Assembly: GCA_964450715.1 (NCBI GenBank) | Contig: CAYVFC010000003.1 | Span: forward strand, 65,539-129,538 | DNA: 64,000 nt | Source: CAYVFC01 sp964450715 | GTDB lineage: Bacteria > Myxococcota_A > Polyangia > Polyangiales > JAFGIB01 | Direction of reading: 5' to 3' | In this document: positions 37,719-45,044 of the stretch, piece after piece | How the letters are laid out: each line of letters begins with the position of its first letter | Numbering within the stretch: the first letter of the stretch is position 1 | Position numbers and translations under genes: made by a program | The notes under the pieces: model-generated | The model's input: only the letters and a program-made list of their open reading frames with translations | Databases searched by the model: none | Told to the model about the DNA's origin: nothing

Positions 37719-38834
37719 ATGAAACGGATCCGCATACTTATCATCGACGAGTCGGTGATCTGGCGAGATATCCTGGGTAAGGCGTTGTCCGATACGCCAG
37801 ACGTCGAGCTGCTGGGGGCGGCGCCCAACGGCAGGACGGGGTTGAGCCGGCTGGAGCAGATGGAGGTCGACCTGCTGGTGTTGAGCGTCGGTATCGACGA
37901 TCCGGATGCGCCCGAGGTCGCCCGCCTGTCGCTCGGGTGCAACCCGAACACGGGTATCCTGCTCACCACCCACGACCGCGCTGAGGAAGCGGAGACGGTG
38001 ATCCGGACGCTGGCGGCGGGCGCCTTCGATTTCGTGGTCAAACCCGAGCGAGAGTCGGCCGACGAGGTCGAGCAGGTGCTGAGGCGAAGGCTGCTGCCCA
38101 AGATACGGGTCTTCTCGGCCTCGCTATACTCGCGTCTGGCCCGCAGCCTATCCGGAAGCGGCAAGGAGGTCCGGGAGCGCCGTCCCTCGGCGGCCGACTC
38201 GGAGATCCGGGCGCTCAACACGCTGGGCGCCGACCGTGGCTCGAAAACGGGGAGGAGCTTCGGCGCGCTGTTGATCGGCGCCTCGACCGGGGGGCCGGAG
38301 GCTCTCAACCGCGTCATCCCCTCGCTTCCCGCCGATTTCCCGCTGCCCACCGTGGCGGTGGTCCATATGCCCGAGCCCTTCACCGCCTCGCTGGCCAAGA
38401 ACCTGAACGGCAGGTCGGCGCTTCTGGTGAGCGAGGCCGTCGATGGTGAGCAGCTGCAGCCGGGCCGCGTCTATCTCGCCCCGGGCGGCCGGCATCTGTT
38501 GCTGGAATCGGCTACCCGCAACCGGTTGCTTGTGCGTACGAACCAAGATCCGCCGGTGAACGGGATTCGGCCCTCGGTGGATGTGCTGTTCCGCTCGGCC
38601 GCCCGCGCCTCTCCCAATGCGCTGCTGGCCCTGATCATGACCGGTATGGGCGACGACGGGGTGCAGGGGCTGAAAGCGCTCAAGCAAGCCGGCGGCCACG
38701 TTCTGGCGCAGGACCAGGCCAGCAGCGTGGTCTGGGGAATGCCGGGCAGCGCCGTGCGCGCCGGCGTGGTGGACGAGGTGCTGGCCCTGGACCGCATCGC
38801 CAGGCGGTTGCGTGAGCTGGTGGGGAACGCCTGA
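37719..38834 (+). CDS. cheB: CheB methylesterase with degenerate receiver domain
   Basis: A 371-residue receptor methylesterase/deamidase. The C-terminal catalytic domain is complete: Ser in LIGASTGGPEAL, His in VVHMPEPFTASL, and Asp in IMTGMGDDGVQG. The N-terminal receiver (1-125) keeps the acidic pocket (Asp10, Glu11) and the Lys of FVVKPE, but the phosphoacceptor position is Ser56 (LLVLSVGID). Activation by CheA phosphotransfer would be impossible in the usual way. It lies 51 bases after the receptor gene and overlaps cheR by the TGATG arrangement. Confidence 0.93.
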   Translation: MKRIRILIIDESVIWRDILGKALSDTPDVELLGAAPNGRTGLSRLEQMEVDLLVLSVGIDDPDAPEVARLSLGCNPNTGILLTTHDRAEEAETVIRTLAAGAFDFVVKPERESADEVEQVLRRRLLPKIRVFSASLYSRLARSLSGSGKEVRERRPSAADSEIRALNTLGADRGSKTGRSFGALLIGASTGGPEALNRVIPSLPADFPLPTVAVVHMPEPFTASLAKNLNGRSALLVSEAVDGEQLQPGRVYLAPGGRHLLLESATRNRLLVRTNQDPPVNGIRPSVDVLFRSAARASPNALLALIMTGMGDDGVQGLKALKQAGGHVLAQDQASSVVWGMPGSAVRAGVVDEVLALDRIARRLRELVGNA

Positions 38835-39676
38835 TGGAAATCAGCCAGGACGAGTTCGCCCTGCTCAAGAGCTACCTGCACGACGCCTGCGGCATCGACG
38901 TTCCGCCAGAGAAACGCTATCTCTTCGTCACCCGCCTGGGCAGCTTGCTGGCGGATATCAACTGCAACAGCTTCTCCGAGCTGTACCATCGCATCAACTC
39001 GGGCCGGGACCTCTGGCTTCGCGCGCGCCTGATCGAGGCCATGACCACCAACGAGACCTCGTTCTTCCGCGACGGCCATCCCTTCCAGACCCTGCGCAAC
39101 CGGGTGCTTCCCCTGCTGGCCGAGCGCAGGCGTGCGGAGTCAAGCTTCGCCCCGCGGCTGCGTACCTGGTCGGTCGGCTGCAGCACCGGAGAGGAGCCCT
39201 ACAGCATCGCCATCATCCTCAGCGAGTGGCTGCGGTCGCAGCGGGCCTTCACCCGCAACGAGGTGAGCGTGGTCGCTACCGACATCTCCGCCAAGGCGCT
39301 GTCCACGGCCCGGCGCGCCCTCTATTCCGAGAGCCGGCTGGCCTCGCGGCTTCCCGAGGGCTACCGGCAGAGCTACTTCCGCCCGTTGGGCAAAGACTGG
39401 ATGGTGCAGGATGAGATCCGCGCCATGGTGCTGTTCAACGAGCTCAACTTGGCCGAGCCCTTCGAGCACCTCGGTTGCTTCGACGTGATTTTTTGCCGCA
39501 ACGTGATCATCTACTTTTCACTCGACCTCAAGAGGCGTATCGTGGAGCAGTTTTACCGCATGCTGCAGCCGGGAGGCGTCCTGTTCATGGGAGCCTCGGA
39601 GAACTTGTATAACCTATCCAGCGCTTTCGAGACCCGCTACGAGGGACAGACGATCTACTACGTGAAGAAGGGTTGA
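38834..39676 (+). CDS. cheR: CheR chemotaxis methyltransferase
   Basis: A 280-residue SAM-dependent methyltransferase that methylates glutamates of chemoreceptors. N-terminal helical domain (1-75) with TTNETSFFRD, then the methyltransferase fold with SVGCSTGEEPYSIAI (SAM site), VVATDIS and FDVIFCRNVIIYF, followed by GGVLFMGASENL. Length is standard. There is no C-terminal pentapeptide-tethering extension. HdrA begins 23 bases after the stop. Confidence 0.96.
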   Translation: MEISQDEFALLKSYLHDACGIDVPPEKRYLFVTRLGSLLADINCNSFSELYHRINSGRDLWLRARLIEAMTTNETSFFRDGHPFQTLRNRVLPLLAERRRAESSFAPRLRTWSVGCSTGEEPYSIAIILSEWLRSQRAFTRNEVSVVATDISAKALSTARRALYSESRLASRLPEGYRQSYFRPLGKDWMVQDEIRAMVLFNELNLAEPFEHLGCFDVIFCRNVIIYFSLDLKRRIVEQFYRMLQPGGVLFMGASENLYNLSSAFETRYEGQTIYYVKKG

Positions 39677-39699
39677 AGGCGAAGCAGGAGGCGAGCGAG

Positions 39700-41652
39700 A
39701 TGGGCGACTCGGGTAAGAAGACGGCGCTTTTTCTCTGCCGGTGCGGACCCAACCTGGCCGGCCAGCTCGACCTGGACGCGCTGGCCGGGTGGGCCCGACA
39801 ACGGGGCGACATCGAGACCATCGAGACGGGAGATCTCCTCTGCGCTCCCGACGGAAAGGCTCTTTTCAAGCGGGTGTTGCAGCAGCGCGGCGCCGACAGC
39901 GTGGTGGTCGCCGCCTGTTCGCCCAAGGCGCACGAGAAGACCTTCCAGGCCTTGGCCGAGGAGGCCGGGCTGAACATGGCCCAGGTACAGATGGCCAACA
40001 TCCGCGAGCAGTGCGCCTGGGTCACCCGCGACCCGGAGCAGGCCGGTCTCAAGGCTCGGGCCCTGATCAACGCCGCCATCGATCGCAGCCGCAAGGCCGA
40101 GAAGCTGGAGCGCCGCACCATGAAGGTGCTGACCGACATCCTGATCGTGGGCGGTGGCGTCTCCGGCATGGAGGCGGCGCTCACCGCCGCGCAATCGGGC
40201 CGCAAGGTCACGCTGGTGGAGCGGCAGATGGCGCTGGGCGGCAGCCTGGCGCGCATCGAGGAGGTGGCGCCGAGCATGGAGTGCTCGCCGTGCCTTTTGG
40301 CGCCGCGGTTGGATCTGGTCCGCGAGCACCCGAACATCGAGGTACTGGCCCCGGCCGAGCTGCAGCAGGTGGTGGGCTTCGAGGGGAACTTCACCGCCAC
40401 CGTAACCAGGCGGGCCCGCTACGTGCGAGACAGCTGCATCGGCTGCGAGGCCTGCCTCGAGGTCTGCCCGGTCGATGTCGACAGCCCCGGGCAACCGGGC
40501 ACGGGATCCGGCAAAGCCATCCACGGCTTCTATCCCGGGGCGGTGCCCGCTGCCTGGATGATCGAGCGGGAGCAGTGCCGGCACTTCACCGATGGCTCCT
40601 GCAGCGCCTGCGCCGAGGTCTGCCCCTTCGAATCGGTCGACTTCGAGCAGCAGGACGAACAGCTCTGCATCAAGGCCGGGGCCATCGTGCTGGCCACCGG
40701 CTTTGCCGCCCCCGACCTCTCGCCCTTCGAGCAGCTGGGCTACGGGCGCCTCGAGAACGTCATTTCCATGCAGCAGCTCGAGCGCATGACCAGCAACAAC
40801 GGCCCCACCGGCGGCGAGATCCGGCTCGGGAACGGTGAGCAGCCCGCCCGGGTGGCGGTGATCCACTGCGCGGGCTCGCTGCGCGACGACGGGCTGGCAT
40901 ATTGTTCGGGAATATGCTGTACAAACGCGGTCAAGGTCGGCCGCCTGCTCCGCCACCAGAATCCGGAGGCGACCGTAGTCGACCTGCACAACGACCTGGT
41001 CTTCGCCGGCCCGCGCGAGAACGCTTTCTACCGCGCGGCGGTTGCCGAGGGCACGCGCTTCGTCCGCTGCCCCGATCTGGCCGCGCTTCGGGTAAGCGAA
41101 AAGGCCCAGGGCAAGCTGCAGGTGTCCGCTCCTGGCATCGAGCCGGTGACCGCGCAGATGGTGGTGCTCTCCGGCGGCCTGGAGCCGGCCGAGGGGACCC
41201 GGGAGCTGGCCGAGCTGCTGCACCTCGAGCTCGGTCCGGACGGATTCTTCAAACCGGATCACGATCTGCTGTATGCCACCGGAGCGTCGCTGCCCGGCGT
41301 GCACATCGCCGGCTGCGCGGCCGGCCCCTGCGACGTGGCCGCCTCGGTCACCCGCGCCCGGGCCGCGGTGGGCGACGCCATGAGCAAGCTCCGGCCGGGC
41401 GAGGAGATCGAGCTGGAGGTCATGACCTCGGAGGTCGACGAGGAGATCTGCGCCGGTTGCAAGCTCTGCCTCTCGGTCTGTCCCTACCGCGCCATCGTCT
41501 TCGATAAAGAAAAGAGTGTCTGCCGCGTCAACGCGGCCGTCTGTCGCGGTTGCGGCACCTGTACCGCGGCCTGCCCCAGCGGCGCCTCGCGGGCCAAGCA
41601 CTTCACGGACGAGCAGATCTACGCCGAGATCGGAGGATTGCTGAATGTCTGA
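39700..41652 (+). CDS. hdrA: HdrA-like flavin and iron-sulfur electron-transfer subunit
   Basis: A 650-residue relative of heterodisulfide reductase subunit A, the FAD protein at the centre of flavin-based electron bifurcation. Parts: an N-terminal Cys-bearing segment (FLCRCGPNL), FAD fold ILIVGGGVSGMEAAL, two internal ferredoxin-type motifs (CIGCEACLEVCPVDV and the CSACAEVCP group), and two C-terminal 4Fe-4S motifs (CAGCKLCLSVCPYRA and CRGCGTCTAACPSGA). The start at 39700 follows AGGAGG; an upstream TTG frame overlapping cheR is not supported. It heads the mvhDGA cluster. No hdrB or hdrC is in the window, so the final acceptor is unknown; a ferredoxin or NAD-linked partner is possible. Confidence 0.92.
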   Translation: MGDSGKKTALFLCRCGPNLAGQLDLDALAGWARQRGDIETIETGDLLCAPDGKALFKRVLQQRGADSVVVAACSPKAHEKTFQALAEEAGLNMAQVQMANIREQCAWVTRDPEQAGLKARALINAAIDRSRKAEKLERRTMKVLTDILIVGGGVSGMEAALTAAQSGRKVTLVERQMALGGSLARIEEVAPSMECSPCLLAPRLDLVREHPNIEVLAPAELQQVVGFEGNFTATVTRRARYVRDSCIGCEACLEVCPVDVDSPGQPGTGSGKAIHGFYPGAVPAAWMIEREQCRHFTDGSCSACAEVCPFESVDFEQQDEQLCIKAGAIVLATGFAAPDLSPFEQLGYGRLENVISMQQLERMTSNNGPTGGEIRLGNGEQPARVAVIHCAGSLRDDGLAYCSGICCTNAVKVGRLLRHQNPEATVVDLHNDLVFAGPRENAFYRAAVAEGTRFVRCPDLAALRVSEKAQGKLQVSAPGIEPVTAQMVVLSGGLEPAEGTRELAELLHLELGPDGFFKPDHDLLYATGASLPGVHIAGCAAGPCDVAASVTRARAAVGDAMSKLRPGEEIELEVMTSEVDEEICAGCKLCLSVCPYRAIVFDKEKSVCRVNAAVCRGCGTCTAACPSGASRAKHFTDEQIYAEIGGLLNV

Positions 41653-42076
41653 GCGCAAGCAACAGATCATCGCCTTTGTCTGTAACTGGTGCTCCTATGC
41701 CGGCGCCGATCAGGCGGGCGGGCTCAAGCTCAGCTACCCGGCCGAGATCAAGCTAATCCGCATGATGTGCAGCGGTCGGGTCGATCCCCAGTTCGTGCTC
41801 ACGGCCTTTCGCGAGGGGGCGGACGGCGTGATGATCCTGGGCTGCCACCCGGGCGACTGCCACTACCGCAGCGGCAACCTCAAGGCGCTGCGCCGGTCGC
41901 TTCTCCTGAAGAAGGCGCTCGAGTCCATGGGCATCGACCCCAGGCGTTTACGGCTGGACTGGGTGGCCGCGGGCGAGGGCGAGAAGTTCCGCCGCCTGGC
42001 CGAGGAGATGGCGGCGAGCATCGCCGAGCTGGGGCGGCTGCAGCTTACCGGATCTGTCTGCAGGGAGGTGGCCTGA
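41645..42076 (+). CDS. mvhD: MvhD-like hydrogenase iron-sulfur subunit
   Basis: A 143-residue delta subunit that carries electrons between the MvhGA hydrogenase and HdrA through a 2Fe-2S cluster. Family motifs: CNWCSYAGADQAG near the N-terminus and GCHPGDCHYRSGN in the middle, and a C-terminal LDWVAAGEGEKF. It overlaps the hdrA end by eight bases and the next start by the TGATG arrangement, so the cluster is tightly coupled. Confidence 0.94.
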   Translation: MSERKQQIIAFVCNWCSYAGADQAGGLKLSYPAEIKLIRMMCSGRVDPQFVLTAFREGADGVMILGCHPGDCHYRSGNLKALRRSLLLKKALESMGIDPRRLRLDWVAAGEGEKFRRLAEEMAASIAELGRLQLTGSVCREVA

Positions 42077-43050
42077 TGGCGAAACCCAAGGTGGCTTTCT
42101 ATTGGTGCGCCTCCTGCGGCGGTTGCGAGGAGACCGTGGTCGACCTGGGCGAGGCCATCCTGGACGTGGTGGCGGCGGTGGACATCGTGCTCTGGCCGGT
42201 GGCGCTGGACTTCAAGTATAAAGACGTCGAGGCGCTCGACGACGGGGCCATCGCCGTATCCTTCATCAACGGCGCCATCCGCACCTCGGAGCAGGAAGAG
42301 GTGGCCAAGCTCTTGCGCCGCAAGTCCGGCCTGGTCATCGCCTTTGGCGCCTGCGCCGCCTGGGGCGGGATCCCGGCCTTGGCCAACCTGACCTGCCGCG
42401 AACAGATCCTGCGCACGGCTTACCGGGACGCTCCCTCGGTGCACAATCCGGAAGGGGTACAGCCGCAAACCGAATCCAGCCTGGGCGAGCACCGGTTCGG
42501 GCTGCCGGCTTTCTATCCCACGGTACACAAGCTATCCGACGTGGTCGAGGTCGACTACACCATCCCCGGCTGCCCGCCTACCGCCGCGTTGCTGGCCGAC
42601 GCCGTCCAGAGCATTCTCTCGGGAAAGCTACCGTCCCGCGGCGCCGTCTTGGCGCCTGACAAGGCCCTGTGCGCCAGCTGCGACCGCAACCAGAGCAAGC
42701 CCGAGGACGTCTGTATCGACGCTATCCGCCGGGTGGTGGACACCCCGGTCGACCCGAGCCTTTGCTTTCTGGCCCAGGGGATCATCTGCATGGGTCCGGC
42801 CACCCGTGACGGCTGCGGCCAGGCCTGCGTCAGCGGCAACATGCCCTGCAGCGGCTGCTTCGGTCCGACCGACAACTGCCGGGATCAGGGGGGCAAGATG
42901 GTGGCCGCGCTGGGTAGCATCATCAAAGCCGAGGATGAAGCGGCCATCGAGGCCGCGCTCGGCCAGCTGGTCGATCCGGCCGGGACCTTCTACCGGTACG
43001 CCATGTCCGCGTCGCTGGTCGGCAGCAAGAGAGAGGACGACGAATCATGA
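42076..43050 (+). CDS. mvhG: [NiFe] hydrogenase small subunit (group 3c-like)
   Basis: A 324-residue iron-sulfur subunit. Proximal-cluster ligands are visible: the Cys11/Cys14/Cys17 set in CASCGGCEE, the Cys of FGACAAWGG, and the Cys of IPGCPPT. A Cys-rich C-terminal region (CASCDRN; then DGCGQACVSGNMPCSGCFGP) should bind two more clusters. No Tat signal is present, so the enzyme is cytoplasmic. It overlaps both neighbours by a few bases. The similarity is to F420-non-reducing hydrogenase MvhG of methanogens and to sulfate-reducer homologues. Confidence 0.94.
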   Translation: MAKPKVAFYWCASCGGCEETVVDLGEAILDVVAAVDIVLWPVALDFKYKDVEALDDGAIAVSFINGAIRTSEQEEVAKLLRRKSGLVIAFGACAAWGGIPALANLTCREQILRTAYRDAPSVHNPEGVQPQTESSLGEHRFGLPAFYPTVHKLSDVVEVDYTIPGCPPTAALLADAVQSILSGKLPSRGAVLAPDKALCASCDRNQSKPEDVCIDAIRRVVDTPVDPSLCFLAQGIICMGPATRDGCGQACVSGNMPCSGCFGPTDNCRDQGGKMVAALGSIIKAEDEAAIEAALGQLVDPAGTFYRYAMSASLVGSKREDDES

Positions 43051-44543
43051 GCCGGATCATCACCATCGATCCCATCACCCGCCTGGAGGGTCACGGCAAG
43101 ATCTCCATCTTCCTCGACGACGCGGGGGAGGTCGAGCGCGCGCTGTTGCAGGTGCCGGAGCTAAGGGGCTTCGAGGCCTTCTGCGTGGGTCGCCCGGCCG
43201 AGGAGATGCCCCAGATCACCTCGCGCATCTGCGGGGTCTGCCCCACCGCGCACCACATGGCCTCGACCAAGACGCTCGACGATCTGTATGGCGTACAGCC
43301 CACGCCCACCGCCCGGGCCATCCGCGAGCTGTTTTACAATCTATTCACCTTCGAGGACCACGCGCTTCACTACTACTTCCTGGGCGGGCCCGACTTCATC
43401 GTGGGCCCGGATGCGCCCGCTGCTCAGCGCAACGTGCTGGGCGTGATCGAGAAGGTCGGCGTCGAGGTCGGCAAGCGCGTCATCGCCACCCGCAAGGCAG
43501 CCCGCGAGCTGATGAAAGAGATGGGCGGCAAGGCCGTGCATCCGGTGCTGGGGCTTCCGGGCGGGGTGGCCAAGGCCGTGAGCGAAGATCTCAGAAAGCG
43601 CGTGATCGAGTTCGGCGCGCAGGCGGTCGATTTCGCCAACTTCAGCCTGAAGACCTTCGACGACCTCGTGCTCGCCAACCAGGCCTACCTGGAGATCATT
43701 CGTTCGGACACCTACTTCGATGAAACCCATTACATGGGCATGGTGGACGAGAACAACCAGGTGAACCTCTACGACGGCAAGCTGCGGGTGGTGGACCCCG
43801 CCGGTGAACAGATCGAGCTGTTCGATCCCTCTACCTATACCGAAGTGATCGCCGAGCAGGTGGAGAGCTGGAGCTACATCAAGTTTCCCTATCTCAAGAA
43901 GGTGGGCTGGAAAGGGTTCAGGGCCGGAGCGGACAGCGGTGTGGTGCGGGTGGCCCCGCTGGCGCGCCTGAACGCTGCCGAGGGCATGGCCACCCCGGCG
44001 GCCGGGGAGCAATACCAGAGGATGTACGAGACGCTGGGCGGAAAGCCCGTGCACCACACCCTGGCGTTACACTGGGCCAGGCTGGTGGAGCTGCTGTACG
44101 CGGCCGAACGCATCGCCGAGCTGGGCAAGGCCGAGGAGCTCACCTCGCCCGATCTGCGCAACATGGATCTGAAAACCCCGCGCGAGGGCGTGGGCGTGGT
44201 CGAGGCCCCGCGCGGGACGCTCATCCACCACTACCAGACCGACGACAGGGGCGTGCTCACCGGCTGCAACCTGCTGGTGGCCACGCTTTTCAACTCCGCG
44301 CCCATCTGCATCTCCGTCGAGCGGGCGGCCCGCAAGCTCATCCACAAGGGAGAGGTGGCCGACGGCCTGCTCAACCGGGTGGAGATGGCTTTCCGGGCCT
44401 ACGACCCTTGCCTCTCCTGCGCCACTCACGCGCTTCCCGGCAAGATGCCGTTGGAGATCAGCTTGGTCGGAAGCCGTGGAGAAGAGCGGGGAAGGCTCGT
44501 CCGGGATTCGGACGGCACCGAGCGCATGAGCTGGAAGGGATGA
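43047..44543 (+). CDS. mvhA: [NiFe] hydrogenase large subunit (group 3c-like)
   Basis: A 498-residue catalytic subunit carrying the Ni-Fe(CN)2CO centre that splits or forms hydrogen. Both nickel motifs are intact: RICGVCPTAHH (Cys62, Cys65) and DPCLSCATH (Cys455, Cys458, His461). A 37-residue tail follows His461; in this enzyme class the tail is removed by a dedicated endopeptidase after nickel insertion, a gene not found in the window. Together with MvhD, MvhG and HdrA it should form a cytosolic complex that couples hydrogen oxidation to a second acceptor. ATGA overlap with mvhG. Confidence 0.95.
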   Translation: MSRIITIDPITRLEGHGKISIFLDDAGEVERALLQVPELRGFEAFCVGRPAEEMPQITSRICGVCPTAHHMASTKTLDDLYGVQPTPTARAIRELFYNLFTFEDHALHYYFLGGPDFIVGPDAPAAQRNVLGVIEKVGVEVGKRVIATRKAARELMKEMGGKAVHPVLGLPGGVAKAVSEDLRKRVIEFGAQAVDFANFSLKTFDDLVLANQAYLEIIRSDTYFDETHYMGMVDENNQVNLYDGKLRVVDPAGEQIELFDPSTYTEVIAEQVESWSYIKFPYLKKVGWKGFRAGADSGVVRVAPLARLNAAEGMATPAAGEQYQRMYETLGGKPVHHTLALHWARLVELLYAAERIAELGKAEELTSPDLRNMDLKTPREGVGVVEAPRGTLIHHYQTDDRGVLTGCNLLVATLFNSAPICISVERAARKLIHKGEVADGLLNRVEMAFRAYDPCLSCATHALPGKMPLEISLVGSRGEERGRLVRDSDGTERMSWKG

Positions 44544-44566
44544 GAAGGTCGCCTCGTGCGTCGTAG

Positions 44567-44595
44567 CCCCGTAGGGGCGTGCCTTGCGCCCGCCC
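44567..44595. repeat. Dispersed GTAGGGG/CTTG palindromic repeat, copy 4
   Basis: CCCCGTAGGGGCGTGCCTTG followed by CGCCCGCCC, closest to copy 1 at 107-143. It follows the mvhA stop by about 25 bases. Confidence 0.6.
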
Positions 44596-44671
44596 GGAGA
44601 AATCTCCACAAAGAAGAGGTCCTTGTTATAAACTGCGGGAATACCGGTCGGCGGAGGCCTAGGAACAACTC

Positions 44672-44770
44672 GGAGCACATCTCGAAAAACCTCCGAGATA
44701 TCGAAGCACGATGCGGCAGAGGCGGCGCTCACTGACCGGCGGCGGCCGGAGGTTTTTCGAGATGTGCTCC
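44672..44770 (+). promoter_or_regulatory. Long perfect inverted repeat before tusA
   Basis: Two 23-base arms (44672-44694, GGAGCACATCTCGAAAAACC plus TCC, and its exact complement at 44748-44770) are separated by 53 bases. As RNA they would form a very stable stem ending three bases before the tusA ribosome site (GAGGAGGTGA, 44773-44782). It may end the hydrogenase transcript, control tusA translation, or be a small mobile palindrome. No T-run follows it. Confidence 0.8.
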
Positions 44771-44788
44771 GCGAGGAGGTGAGAAGGC

Positions 44789-45007
44789 ATGACTGAATTA
44801 CTCGACTGCAAAGGACTGAAGTGCCCGCAGCCGGTTCTGAAGGTGGCCATCAAGGCGAAGACCATCGCCCCGGGAACCACGCTGGAGGTTCACGCCGACT
44901 GCGTGAGCTTTCCCCAGGACATACAGAAGTGGTGCGCGGACATGGGCAAGGTGCTGGTGAGCGTGGTCGACCGCGGCGGCTTCAGCGTGGCCACCATCCA
45001 GTTCTGA
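44789..45007 (+). CDS. tusA: TusA-like sulfurtransferase
   Basis: A 72-residue sulfur carrier. The TusA signature CPQP lies in DCKGLKCPQPVLKVAIKAK, with the conserved Cys as persulfide site. The rest (GTTLEVHADCVSFPQDIQKW) has the family fold. TusA-like proteins pass sulfur in tRNA thiolation, molybdenum cofactor synthesis or sulfur oxidation; next to Hdr/Mvh genes a link with sulfur or heterodisulfide metabolism is plausible but unproven. Strong ribosome site GAGGAGGTGA. Confidence 0.92.
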   Translation: MTELLDCKGLKCPQPVLKVAIKAKTIAPGTTLEVHADCVSFPQDIQKWCADMGKVLVSVVDRGGFSVATIQF

Positions 45008-45044
45008 ACGCGCGTATCCCGTGTGAAGCCGAAATCCTGCGCGA

